A stretch of DNA of 64,000 nt from Antrodiella citrinella (Eukaryota > Basidiomycota > Agaricomycetes > Polyporales > Steccherinaceae), in the NCBI GenBank assembly GCA_004802725.1, contig SGPM01000041.1:61287-125286 (forward strand). Reading direction: 5' to 3'. Positions 23,974-34,838 of the stretch are shown piece after piece. The notes beneath the pieces were generated by a model. It was not told the origin of the DNA. It made no database searches and was given only the letters and a program-made list of their open reading frames with translations. The first letter of the stretch is position 1, and every line of letters begins with the position of its first letter. A program made the position numbers and the translations under genes.

Positions 23974-25334
23974 GAGCGGAGTCGGCAGCTCTGTCTTGTA
24001 TGGCCATTCTTTGTGTCCCAGGTTTATAATCACTTGTGTGCTTTGCTGTTGTTCTTTCCACTCTGATCGATCTCTAATATTCAAGTTTACATACCTCCGA
24101 GTCACTACTTATATACCACACCTATTCCTCCCTACCCCTGTTTCATCGTCAGTGTCCTCATGTCGCCGTACCTATCCCTCCCTATGTTATTATTGCATCC
24201 TTAATCCCTGATGTTTGCGTTGAGTAAACTACGGTACAACTGCCATCCGGCAGCATTGAATGCATTACCGCTCCGGTTGCGAGTGCAGTTGCTGTAGTCG
24301 TATTGTATACCCTTGATGTTATGAGCTGCTCCTGAGGTCTTCAAGTCAGGACAGTCGCGCGCGTAGATGACCCTTCAGGCATTATGTCTCTGAAACAAAC
24401 CGTTAATTATATGGGAGAGGAAGCGAATTGTCTCAGAATTGAAACAGAGCACACAGACATGTGTCTTTCTGCTTTTCAAAAGATAGAATTACAAAAGCCA
24501 AGGGCTACATATACGTTCAATCGTTGAACGTCTGCGCCACCACGCTTCAGAGCAATACGGCGATTGCCGATGGTCAGAGTAGATCCCAACCCTTGAAAGC
24601 TTGAAGCTTGACCTCGTCGAAGTCGTCCTTACTTTGGCACTCTCCAACAGTTTCAGAGTCACCTTCTACTAAGAACTTCTAGACCCAGAGGATATTGCAG
24701 GATGGTACGTGAGCCGCTGCATTGATGCGAGATTATTCGAAGCGAACATACCACATGGCACTCTTCCACACTTCGTACAGCGGTAGCGACGCACCCAACG
24801 CTGTGACCTAGCGTGACCTCATCATGAAAGCGGGATTGCAACGCTGTTGTACTAGCTCCGAGGTGATGTTGGCCAATCTGTCAATCACATTGACTTCGTC
24901 AGGCCTCAGGCCTCAGGTCTTAGGTGAGCCGCAGACGAGCCTGTCTCTAAATTGCACACCCTCTGTTTCATTGACCAAGATCGCTTGCCAGCTGTCCACT
25001 GCCTTGCATCGTCATTGCTTTGACGACATGTTGGCAAGACGCCGCCTGGATAACGGATTATGAAAGCCGAAAGTAACAATGAGGCACGCGGTGATCTGCA
25101 GTGCTTTGACTGATAGGGCGTCTATCAAAAATGAGGTATATAGTCCTGGCTCATACAGATCGACTGTTTTCCTCTCATTGGAACACTTCTGGCAAGTCGA
25201 CCGATCCACTTCATTCAGCTTCATTCTCTTTTTAGTTCCTCAGAGGCCTAGCTCCTTTCAATCGCTGGTCGATTGTTTCCGTTCATCCGCTCATTTATTT
25301 TTCTTCATTTCTTCAACTCCCGATTGTCGACACC
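23974..25334. other. Intergenic stretch
   Basis: About 1.36 kb with no recognisable gene. A CT-rich segment just upstream of 25335 is typical of a fungal transcription start region. Confidence 0.5.
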
Positions 25335-27203
25335 ATGGGTCACTTCAACGTGATTTCCCATTCAGAAGATATCCTCACGACGGCTACACAAGTTCAGACC
25401 TTGTCAGCAGACAAGGTTGCTCATGATCAGCTCCGTACGGCGCTGTGGTATCGGATGTATCAATTGACTGGAGTGTGGCCTGGAATTGGTTCCGCTGGCA
25501 GTGAGTTCTACGCCAGGTGAGTTACACCTGCCAACAATATCACCCGTTGTACTAATTGCTCTCATAGTTTGAGGCTGTCTCAGCTGTTTATGACGCTGGC
25601 TCCCTGGTCTATGATCGCGTTCAGGATCCCGTATCCTTTATTTCTCGCGTTAGAAGACGTTCTCGGGCCTTTGCTTACAGGAGCACTCGTCATGAATCAA
25701 TTGCAATCGCATTCCCTACAAGATCTCCTCTCCTCTGTGCTATACTCGCGGTCAGCAATGTTCGCATCGCTCCCTCCCGAGGGTACCGGCAGTATTAGTC
25801 TCGGCGCCCATCCCAGTACCCGCCCAACTCACTTCTTCCCGCTCCACTTGCGTAATTCTCAGCAACCTCTCGAGAGTGTTGTTGTGATCACAACTGAGGA
25901 TTATACCAAGGACTATGTCTTCCACGATCATGAAGCATCATCTGCTCGGAATCTCTTGTCGTGGAATGATGCGGTATGTTCTAATTGAGCTCTCACACGG
26001 CTACTAGGTTGATCATCGTGACTTGTAGTGCTTTGACATGGAAGATCCTGATCTTGGCCGTACCATAACTCTGCAATTGGAAGACTGCTCTGTCTACACT
26101 TCACCGGGGGGGTTCAATTCCGATGGGTCCAGTTTATTGAGTAACGACGCCCTTGAAGTTGCTATGAACATCGCAGAGCGCATTGCCACGTTCAGCGACA
26201 CTCCCGGACCTATCCTCACCGACATTCCTCTTCTGTTCGTCCATTTGACTCAGCAAGCACTCTCTGATTTGCACATGTGGCTTCAGATCACTTACGGTTG
26301 GAATGAAGACATCAGCAGCCTCCTGGCGCCCAGTTTATCAGCGGAGGTGCTGGCCTGGGAGATTATAGGCTTCCCGTTGCGGCCCGAGTCGCTTTCAAGC
26401 AGTCCACGGCAGCCTATAGGCAACGCACAGCTTGGTGACCGTCTACGGGTGGACACCACTATGAATTTCGATGCGCCCATGTTGGTGGAGGCGCTCACGG
26501 ATATTCAGTACGACCTTATCGGCAGACCTGGTCTGAAGGTTGACGCGACATATGTTGCTCCCAAGACACGTCGTCATCTACAGCCCAAGACTCCCCTTTC
26601 CATCACCGTGTACCCTAACACCGAGCTCCCACTCATTGAAGTCATCACGGTCCCTGGGGATTCGGTGCGACCACGTCGCGGTCGTTTGGTCCCGAAGACG
26701 GAAATTTCCATCGTCGTAGTTCCAGATGAAGAGCTCGCCTCCTTTCAGGTTGTCTCTTCCCCACTCATTACTGTAACCCCACCACGCGCCCCTCCGCCCA
26801 TGACGCCCTCGACGCCCTCAAAGTATTTGAGGGGCGACGTAGAGTTAGATATCGGTATGGCTTCTTATCAAACTTGGAACGGTGGAAAGAAATCTAGGTA
26901 CGTTTATATTTGTTTATCAGAGACTTTGTTCGATGATGACTCATGTGTTTGTACCATAGCATCGTTGCAGGTCTTCTTACTCTTGGTACCCTCTTGTCAC
27001 CTCTTCCGCGTTCACCGCTGGGCTCACTCACCAGCGGACTCGTTGATGTCCGCAGTCCTCCTCCTCCTAAGGCCTCGATCTTGTCTCCGTGGCTTGATGT
27101 GGTACACTTCCATGGTCTAGAGCCCGTTCAGTCACCTTGGATTGCAGACCACGCTGACGCTGGGGCTTTTTCCATGTTCCCCCAAAGCCCATTCATGTTT
27201 TGA
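25335..27203 (+). CDS. Hypothetical protein, no recognised domain
   Basis: Four exons: 25335-25516, 25568-25973, 26029-26897 and 26960-27203, giving 566 aa with all phases consistent. The protein starts MGHFNVISHSEDILTTATQV. It is mixed in character, with a hydrophobic region near residues 70-115 (FMTLAPWSMIAFRIPYPLFL, ALVMNQLQ) that might be a membrane or buried segment. Two similar internal segments are notable: PKTRRHLQPKTPLSITVYPN with PLIEVITVPG, and RGRLVPKTEISIVVVPD with ASFQVVSSP. They suggest an internal duplication. A proline/threonine-rich stretch (TPPRAPPPMTPSTPS) precedes the C-terminal part. It has no signal peptide. It may be a lineage-specific Agaricomycete protein; no function can be assigned. 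Confidence 0.6.
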
Positions 27204-27617
27204 ATGACGACTCACATGAATTTCACGATGTTATGACCCCTCGACAATCATCCTTATACCTCTTCACGAACGGAAGGTCTGGACCTCCTGAGAGTTTTCC
27301 TTTCTTTCCGGTATTACTACTGTACTTTTGTTATTTTTTCTTCCTACAGTAGCACAGAGAATGAAGCTGATTTGAAGTGGAAACCTCGTCTGCCTCGTCT
27401 GCCTCTTTGTTTGAGTGACGGCATGACATGCGCGTTATGTCACGGGTTTTGATCAATGCCCTCAGGGCGTCACGCCAATGAACGGCTCTTGCTCGTCCTT
27501 ACCGGTTACCTCTCGTCGTCGTCGTCGTCTACGTCCTCGACCGACCGTCCAACGTCGCGTCTTGTCCTCTTATTCCTTCTTTACTTCCCCACACTTGCTA
27601 TTTGGGATCACACGGAG
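27204..27617. other. Intergenic, promoter region of UBA2
   Basis: The 5' flank of UBA2. It includes an open frame from 27456 in the UBA2 frame, rich in Ser codons (tcgtcgtcgtcg). I regard it as leader sequence because UBA2 family similarity begins only after 27618. Confidence 0.45.
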
Positions 27618-30296
27618 ATGGCAGCTATAGCGAGCTCGTCTCGGAGGACCTCTCATGCAGAAGCAATTCTCGGTCCGGAACTCTCAGCGCGTCTTCCCGA
27701 GACGAAGGTGTTGCTGGTTGGTGCTGGCGGTATTGGCTGTGAACTTCGTGCGTGCATTTTGCTTTGTGTAACATCTTTCATTCCGAAGGGGTTGGAGGTC
27801 GCAATTCACTCACTCACCGAGTTGTGCGTTCTTACAGTGAAGAACGTTGTGCTCGCTGGTTTCGGCCATATTACACTTCTGGACCTGGATACTATCGACC
27901 TTTCGAACCTGAACCGCCAATTCCTGTTCAAGAAGAAAGACGTGAAACAGAGCAAAGCTTTAGTACGTCTACAATCTGGACCTGTTACCCTGACAGATCA
28001 TTAAATGACGTTGTCAGGTCGCTGCTAAAACCGCCTCTGCCTTCAATCCAAACGTCCGCATCACGCCCATACACGGCAATATCAAAGAGCCGCAGTTTGA
28101 TATATCTTGGTTCAAGCAATTCGACATCGTGTTGAATGCGCTGGATAACCTAGGTGAGTGCGCCGTTCCTGGTTGTGGCGAAGTGGTCTCTGCTATGTAA
28201 ATCATCAAGTTGTCGCGGTTTTGCTGATATTTACTACCCATAGATGCCCGTAGACATGTGAACAAGATGTGCTTGGCTGCTGGTGTCCCCCTCGTAGAGT
28301 CTGGGACTGCAGGATATCTTGGCCAGGTGCAGCCAATCCTAAAGGTGCGAAGCACTTTCTCACTTTGTCGCCACGGTTTCATTGAATTTGCATTCTTAGG
28401 ATCGTGCGGAATGCTTCGACTGTATTCCAAAACCAACACCCAAGACTTTCCCGGTATGCACGATCCGCTCTACGCCCTCTCAGCCCATACATTGCATCGT
28501 TTGGGCCAAAAGTTATCTCCTGCCGTAAGTATCCTCCGTTGATTTCAGCGGTCCTGCAGTTTCGCATGTGTGTGGTGGTTGTGTCTGTATCATCAGTCTT
28601 GTTTACGACCAAATACTGAGTTGAACTGTTTCGTTTAGACAACTTCTCGGTGAGGACGAGGATTCTGGAGGAGAGCTAGACGAGGCCGAGAAGCAAGGCG
28701 AGAATGGTATGTAATCCATTCACGGAGATTGCGTCATACTCAATGTGGTCGCGTGTAGCTCAGGAAATTGCGACCCTCCGTAAGGAAGCTCTTGCGTTCA
28801 GTGCTGTACGCGCGGCGCTTCGCAATTCTTTGTCAAAGGACGCCGCCAAAACAGTGTTTGAGAAGGTAAGTACTGCGAAAACCCCCCTTTGTGTGCTATT
28901 TTGGAGCTTTGACTCTAGGTGTTCCGTTCCGACATCGAAAACTTGCTTTCCATGGCCGACATGTGGCGGTCACGAGAGCCGCCAATTCCTCTGAACTTCG
29001 ATGGCATCAAGAACGGAACATTCGCGGTGAAGAAAGCACAATCAAACGGAAGTGCGTCTGCTACAAACGGGACCCGCAAGAACGGCGTTGCTACCAAGGC
29101 TACTGGAAGCTCTGTGACAGAGCAACTTCTGAATGGCGTATCGTCAAGTTCAAGTTCTGCCGCTGCGCTGAAGGATCAACGAACGTTGTCTCTTCAAGAC
29201 AACTTGGAGCTGTTTGTCGCAAGGTATGTGGGTCTGTCTGTTACCTCCCCACAGGGATATCTGACCTATATGTCTAACCGGCACGTAAGTCTGAATCGAC
29301 TTGCCGTGCGTATACAAAGCGGAAAGGAAGACACTATCACCTTTGACAAAGATGATGATGACACGCTAGACTTTGTTACTGCTTCTGCGAACCTCCGATC
29401 CGCAGCTTATGGTATCGCCACCAAGAGTCGCTGGGAAGTGAAAGGTTTGACTCCAGGTTTATTCCACAGTATTTTACCTGACATGATATATTTTCTCACA
29501 GAGATGGCCGGCAACATTATCCCAGCTATTGCGACCACCAACGCTATCATCTCCGGTCTCATCGTCCTCCAAGCCTTCCACCTTCTGAAGAAGTCGTACA
29601 ACTCTCTCCGGAATGTTCACGTACAATTCCGACCCACTGTACCTCTCAGTGCCATCAAGATGTCACTACCCAACGATGCTTGTGGCGTCTGTCGTGACAC
29701 GTTTGCTGAGCTCCGGTGCGACCCATCGCGTGTTACCTTGGGCGAGGTCATTGATACCGTTCTGGGAGACAACAAACGAGAAGTCAGCGTGTATGAAGAC
29801 AAACGGGTGCTGAGTGATCCGGACTGGGACGACAATCTGGAGAGAACGCTAGAGAGCTTGAACGTGACCAGAGGGATGTTCCTTTCGATTGTGGATGACG
29901 ACGGGGAGCTGGAGACGATCCAACTCGGTATCGGAATGCTACCGTAAGCAACTACGTAGTATTTTAAAGCGTTTCTGCTGACCCTTGATGTCATGCAGTC
30001 CTAATCACCCTACGGACGATGCTCTCATTCTTCCTTCGCCGTTACCCGCACCGAAGATGAAAGTGAAGCCACCAACTGTAGAAAGCACGCCGCCACCGCC
30101 GAGTACTGGTATTAAACGATCAGCTCCAGACGACGACGACGCACCGGCTGCAAAAAGAGCGAAGAGGACAGAGGCCCCTCAGCCCAATGTCCCGTTCAGC
30201 CCGAGCAAGAAACGAAAGTTAGACGAAGATGGACTCATCCTGGTGGATTCTGTGGACTTAGATCTGAATGATGCGGATGTTATAGAGATTGACTGA
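27618..30296 (+). CDS. UBA2: SUMO-activating enzyme subunit UBA2
   Basis: Eleven exons: 27618-27747, 27838-27962, 28018-28153, 28244-28344, 28400-28524, 28639-28706, 28759-28865, 28919-29223, 29290-29444, 29502-29943 and 29999-30296, giving 663 aa. The large subunit of the SUMO E1 adenylates SUMO and carries it as a thioester, working with AOS1, mainly in the nucleus. The ATP-binding motif is [17 protein letters not shown] and the loop [13 protein letters not shown] follows. The catalytic cysteine lies in [10 protein letters not shown] (codon 28457-28459). Zinc ligands are the pairs ECFDC and CGVC. The segment [19 protein letters not shown] is the conserved adenylation-domain closure. A ubiquitin-like domain follows, then a basic tail ([30 protein letters not shown]) that fits a nuclear signal. 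The end [16 protein letters not shown] acidic stretch is probably a SUMO-binding motif. The gene looks intact and is single-copy housekeeping. Confidence 0.93.
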
Positions 30297-31069
30297 GTAT
30301 TTGTCTACCTTATCCCCAATTATTGTGCTGCACGTTTGTTTTTTTTGTGATCCGCAGGTCCTTATGCTATTGCTGCTGTTAATTTCATTCCAATTCTATC
30401 CTGACAGAGATGCGGTCACGGAACGAGACGGCAGATAGACGGAGGAAGTTATGACGTTCGTATAAGGACGTTACGTTCTACGCTCTGACTTGTACTAATG
30501 GAGGTAACAAACGGTAGAGAGGGAGAGGAGAAATGGACGTTTGCATAAGGGCGGTGTGGCGAGCGCCACACTTGACCACACTTGACCTCTTGCACCCAGA
30601 ATGTCTACTGATGGTACAACCGGGCCTTCGCCCACATGTATCATTCACTGACTGCGTCAGCAATTGTGAATTCGGACTACATTTTCCTATTCTTATTGTC
30701 AATTGCCTGGAGCGGAGCACCGGCTAGGAGCTTCACAATAAACCTCGCACAAGCGACAGACGCCCGATTTCTGTTTCTTTTGTGTTACGTTCTGCCAGCG
30801 ACGGAGGAAGAACCTGGGAGAACAAGGACATACTCTAGCTGCTTACGGTGATACGATCGTTTTACGTGGACAGCTGCTGGCGTTCCGAGCCTTTTGTTCT
30901 GAGACTCTATATAAACCGAGGTGCAATCCCTCCATGTATCCTCGTAGCACGTACTTCCCGACCCCAGCGGTCGCCGCCACCCATTCGCCTTCAGGCATTT
31001 CCTTCCATTTGGTCGCAGCCTTTCAAGTCTTGAGCTTGCTCAGAGCCCCCGTTCGTGCATATCATTACC
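30297..31069. other. Intergenic stretch
   Basis: No gene seen. It holds the 3' end of UBA2 and the promoter of the gene at 31070. Confidence 0.5.
30908..30915 (+). promoter_or_regulatory. TATA box upstream of the Ser-rich protein gene
   Basis: TATATAAA, about 155 bp before the ATG at 31070, followed by a C/T-rich leader. Confidence 0.45.
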
Positions 31070-32284
31070 ATGTCGTCACGCACTATCACCTTTCCTCGTC
31101 CTCCGCCTACGTGTAACACCTTGTCATCTCAAGAGCGAACCAAGCTGTTGAAGACGACAGCCAAGCTCGGGAGTGTACTTGGGAGTACCCCCCATGTTAT
31201 GGATGATGCTTTTGATCTTCGTGAGCACTCTCGCCACAGCACAGTTGATCCAACTTCTGACTTGTTTCTATGTCTAGCGTCTCCGATTCTTACTTCGATC
31301 CCTGCCCGGAAAGCAAGGCTGCGGTCTTGGTCTTTCAGATCCAAGAAAGCCTCCAGCGATACCTCCGACAGTGAAAGCGATACCTCTCCCACTCCTTGCA
31401 CAAGCTCCTCGTCGCGTGCCTCATCGTCATCCACATCGTCTTCCGCATCGTCTTCCCTTGATTCCTCTGAGGCTTCGTGGCGTGCACGACTTCCCGAGAA
31501 GCGACCTCCTCTACTTCGCTTGGGCATGAGCAAGAGGCTCATGAAGAGTGCGCGTCGCAGTGTCATATCTCAGCCCACGCTCGAATCGATCCCTGGCTCA
31601 CCCCCACCTCCGCCGCAAGCTCCTTCATCATCTCCTTACTGCGACATCATTGACCTCTACTCCGACTACGAAAAGGATGATCCTTTCGGCACATATGCAA
31701 ACTCTTCGTATGTCGAGCTCAGCTCGACGGTCCCGATGCCGACGTTCGCTATCCCCTCCGACGCTTCTCTTCGCCGCGAGAAGATGCGCAGGCTGAAGAG
31801 GAAGTTGGGTGAGCAGATCCCTGTGCACCTGGTGTTCCCGCCGATCGCAGAGTCGGATGAGGAGGATGTGTGGATCCATTCCCCCACGACGCCCACATTG
31901 GAGGAGAGCGGTCACAACCGGAGCTCGAGTGAGGGGAGTTTTGACTCCTCGTCGGCTTTGTTGACAGACTCCGAGCGAGAGGACGTCTTGCCGCCTCTAC
32001 CCAACCATCTACCTCTTCCTCGTCGTACTCAACATCCGAGCCGCCTCCGCCACGAAGCGCATCATCAGAGCCCTCGTCGATCTAGCTTCGCACACGAGAC
32101 CGGGAAGAAACCCCTTCCTCCGCTACCGTCTATCCCTCCTCTACCTACTACGACGCGGACGGTGAAGCGCAGAAGCGGACAGTTCATCATTCACTACGAA
32201 TGCGCGAGCGAACATGGTGCTGAGGCGTTTGATGGGCTGAGATGTGTAGGGGGCGTGGATGGCAGGATCGGGTATGCCATCTGA
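31070..32284 (+). CDS. Ser/Pro-rich hypothetical protein with a basic conserved-looking core
   Basis: The start is MSSRTITFPRPPPTCN. A 57-bp intron (31221-31277, GTGAGC..TCTAG) is likely; being a multiple of three it leaves the frame open, and removal gives 385 aa with DDAFDL joined to PSPILTSIP. The first third is Ser-rich (a run of Ser and Thr around residues 90-120). The core SLRREKMRRLKRKLGEQIPV followed by HLVFPP looks like a short basic helix ahead of a beta segment and is the best candidate for a conserved element. An acidic, Ser-rich stretch and Pro-rich ends follow, and the tail is FIIHYECASEHGAEAFDGL. I do not recognise a named domain. It has no signal peptide or membrane helix. It could be a regulatory or scaffold protein, but that is a guess. 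Confidence 0.6.
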   Translation: MSSRTITFPRPPPTCNTLSSQERTKLLKTTAKLGSVLGSTPHVMDDAFDLREHSRHSTVDPTSDLFLCLASPILTSIPARKARLRSWSFRSKKASSDTSDSESDTSPTPCTSSSSRASSSSTSSSASSSLDSSEASWRARLPEKRPPLLRLGMSKRLMKSARRSVISQPTLESIPGSPPPPPQAPSSSPYCDIIDLYSDYEKDDPFGTYANSSYVELSSTVPMPTFAIPSDASLRREKMRRLKRKLGEQIPVHLVFPPIAESDEEDVWIHSPTTPTLEESGHNRSSSEGSFDSSSALLTDSEREDVLPPLPNHLPLPRRTQHPSRLRHEAHHQSPRRSSFAHETGKKPLPPLPSIPPLPTTTRTVKRRSGQFIIHYECASEHGAEAFDGLRCVGGVDGRIGYAI

Positions 32285-32771
32285 TGACCCTTTCCTGATG
32301 ACCCCTCGCGGTGCCGGTCATTCTGGGTTCGAGTGGTCTCGGTTTTTCTCTTCTCTTCATCTCTTGACTACCTACATAACGACGTCTCTCTCTCCTCTCT
32401 CATAGGTAGATCTCCTTGCGTGACTTTCTTGCGTGACTTCAACGACATCAAGCATCTTGAGTGACTTCACAACGACCTGATTAGCATTTACGACCTATCT
32501 CTTTTTGCGTGAACCTTCGATTCGTTCGATTTCTTGCCTCCTGTGCTTCAGGAATGTAGCCTTAGATGTACCACCATTATCTCATTCTTATCTTTTTTTT
32601 GTCCTGGAGACTTCGAATTCGCTTTACGCACATCATGGGTTTCTGCTTGAACCACAATGCATTATGACCATATACAACATCCTAGACCCACGCGAGAGCG
32701 AATCAACTCCCTGATCTATCACAGAACACCAATCATTCGTATGCGACATCTTTAGGTTGAATGGGAGCTCT
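32285..32771. other. Convergent intergenic region
   Basis: It lies between the stop codons of the Ser-rich gene (+) and the methyltransferase (-) and presumably carries both 3' ends. It contains CT-rich and T-rich runs. No gene seen. Confidence 0.5.
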
Positions 32772-33886
32772 TCAGACAATCTTGACGCTCCAGTACATCA
32801 TGCCTGTCTGAGAGGGTGCTCCTAGGATCTCCTTGGCAAACCCTGCGTTAAGCACAGCATCAACCACGATTCTGGAGTTCGCGAACTCTGCAGACACAAG
32901 TTGAGTGAACACCTGACGCCACATCGTAGTCCATGACGTGGGCGAATGTGCGTATCGGTTCCTGGTGGATGCAACAATAAGTCTCTTGGCCACGGGCGGA
33001 GCGGAAAGGAGTGTGGGTGTGGGTGACTTACCTCCCGAGGTGGTCGTCTGCTACACCTTCCTTTGTGACCCCATGATGTCTCCCAAACGCGATACCACCT
33101 TTCTCCTTGTGCAACAACTTCCCCACGGCCAACGCAATCGCGAATTGCGTCTGTTCATCATACAGATGGAACAACGCCCCGAGGTAGAAGTGGGAAACTC
33201 GGTCTTTGAGTTGGCATAAACGGGTCACCTGTGCGAGGTCAGATGCCGCATGGTCAGTTGGGGCGTCCGCGTCAAAGATATCGTCGACAATAAACCGGAT
33301 GGCGCAAGAGCTCCGGTCTTTGTACAGCTCGTAGCCCAGATCGATAAACTCCTGGCGCAGATCGCATCCGACGACGTTGGACGCAGGATATCCGTCGAAG
33401 ACGAGCTTTCGCACATCCGTCCCCACTATTCAGATCAGACCACATCAGAGTTTAGATAATGCAGAGTATGACGAAGATTACGTACTACAGCAGCCCAAGT
33501 CCAAGAATATCGTATCTCCCGACTGCCCAGCTTCGAGAACCTCTCCATAGATGGCATTCTTGGACATCATGAGATTAACATGATGGAAGGCGCGAATGCA
33601 CGGGTACGGATACTTCGCACTGTCACCGAAGCATATGAGCAAAACGTATCCGGTGCAAGTGAGTGAATTGCATACTATGCCCTGGACGATATAGTCAGAA
33701 TAGATGTCATCAGTAGGAGAGGGCAGTTACTCACCTCTCTTGCACATCCGAAACTCTCTTCCTCACCTCCGCCTCATCGTTCGAGATCGAGGCATGCAGG
33801 AAAGCCCGCTCAGAATCGTCGAGCGTGAGGATAGAGGGGTCGAGTGACGGGATCAACGATGCGTCCGGAGTGTGTTCTTGAGGCAT
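32772..33886 (-). CDS. SAM-dependent methyltransferase, AusD-like fungal type
   Basis: Four exons on the minus strand: 33886-33735, 33619-33486, 33425-33032 and 32961-32772, giving 289 aa. The second exon only reads in frame if 33734-33620 is removed as one 115-bp intron. The SAM-binding motif is IFLDLGCCMGTDVRKL, and acidic residues follow at GCDLRQEF. The N-terminal part (PYPCIRAFHHVNLMM) and the late FHLYDEQTQFAIALAVGKLL are typical of the fungal family near the meroterpenoid methyltransferase AusD and of many Basidiomycete paralogs. The C-terminus SQTGMMYWSVKIV is normal. Such enzymes often methylate secondary metabolites. The gene is divergent from a P450 at 34839 and lies at one edge of the terpenoid cluster, so a role in that pathway is an inference from position. 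Confidence 0.83.
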
Positions 33887-34838
33887 CGTGAATGTTGGTG
33901 CGAATGTGCTTTACGCGGTGAATCCTATGTTGCAAGAAGTGACAATCTCCTTGAGGTTGTAGAGGTAGTATCTGCAATGCTTTGTTCGTGAGATATAGGT
34001 CTGGGGTTGCAGTAATGCGCTAAACATAGAACTAACCCTGACCTACAAGTATCAGTCACTGAGCCACTCCATTTATCTTTCCTCGCCTCCTCATCGTATA
34101 GAACAACGGCTTCTGGCTGATAACTTTGTGGGACACCACGAGACTCAGATGAGCTGAGCGTCGTGTCTGTCCCGCAACGCCAACGCAATGCCACAGCTCA
34201 GTCTGACTCTGCTCAGATCATTCTCGAAACGGCCTTACAAGTCCGTCGTGTAGACCCTTGCTTGCGAGTATACAGGGTTGTCGGAAATGGGTCGGAAGAT
34301 GAGTAAAAATTCTCGTGTGCCAGTGGTAGACAAGCATGTTGATAAAAGCACAGAAATCGTTCGAGCCGGGATCGAACCAGCGCGCCAGTTTTGCCGGGCA
34401 TCCGAGCGCTCTTCGAGTCGATTGGCGGTTTCCTGTCATTGTCAATTTATGGTTCAAGAACTTTGAAGTTCTACCGTCTCCTGTGTTCAGCTGAATCAAT
34501 ATCAACTTCGCCGAAACAAAACAATGCTTGTATTAGGCGACAGCCCGTGAAAGCTCCTTGACCAATCTTCGTGTATCTCGGTACAAAGAATTCATTCCCC
34601 GGTGAGTCGGCTTTGGCTTTGCATNAGTACCTCGAGCTTACTGCAGAGACGTAGACTCGGACGATGACGGTATAGTAGCAGACTGCCGTCGGGCAGTATG
34701 AACCCCCCGTGGTCATGCCTTGGAAGTCTNCTTAGCTCGCCAGANGTCCAGAGAATGAGTCTTCGAAGGTATAAAGTCGTAGGATCCTGTTCTCCAGGCT
34801 TNNGACACACCGTCCTTCTACGTGAATCCTCCGACGCC
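33887..34838. other. Divergent promoter region, methyltransferase and P450
   Basis: A 950-bp spacer that could control both genes. A tRNA-like T-arm is present on the minus strand near 34360-34390 but does not form a full tRNA. N bases begin at about 34625. Confidence 0.45.

Noticed and set aside
34355..34445. tRNA-like T-arm on the minus strand (GCTGG TTCGATC CCGGC)
   Set aside because: The arm and loop fit, but no 5' acceptor strand complementary to the following TCGAACG is found within tRNA length, and no anticodon arm can be drawn. The best pairing gives only 4 of 7 acceptor pairs at about 62 nt.
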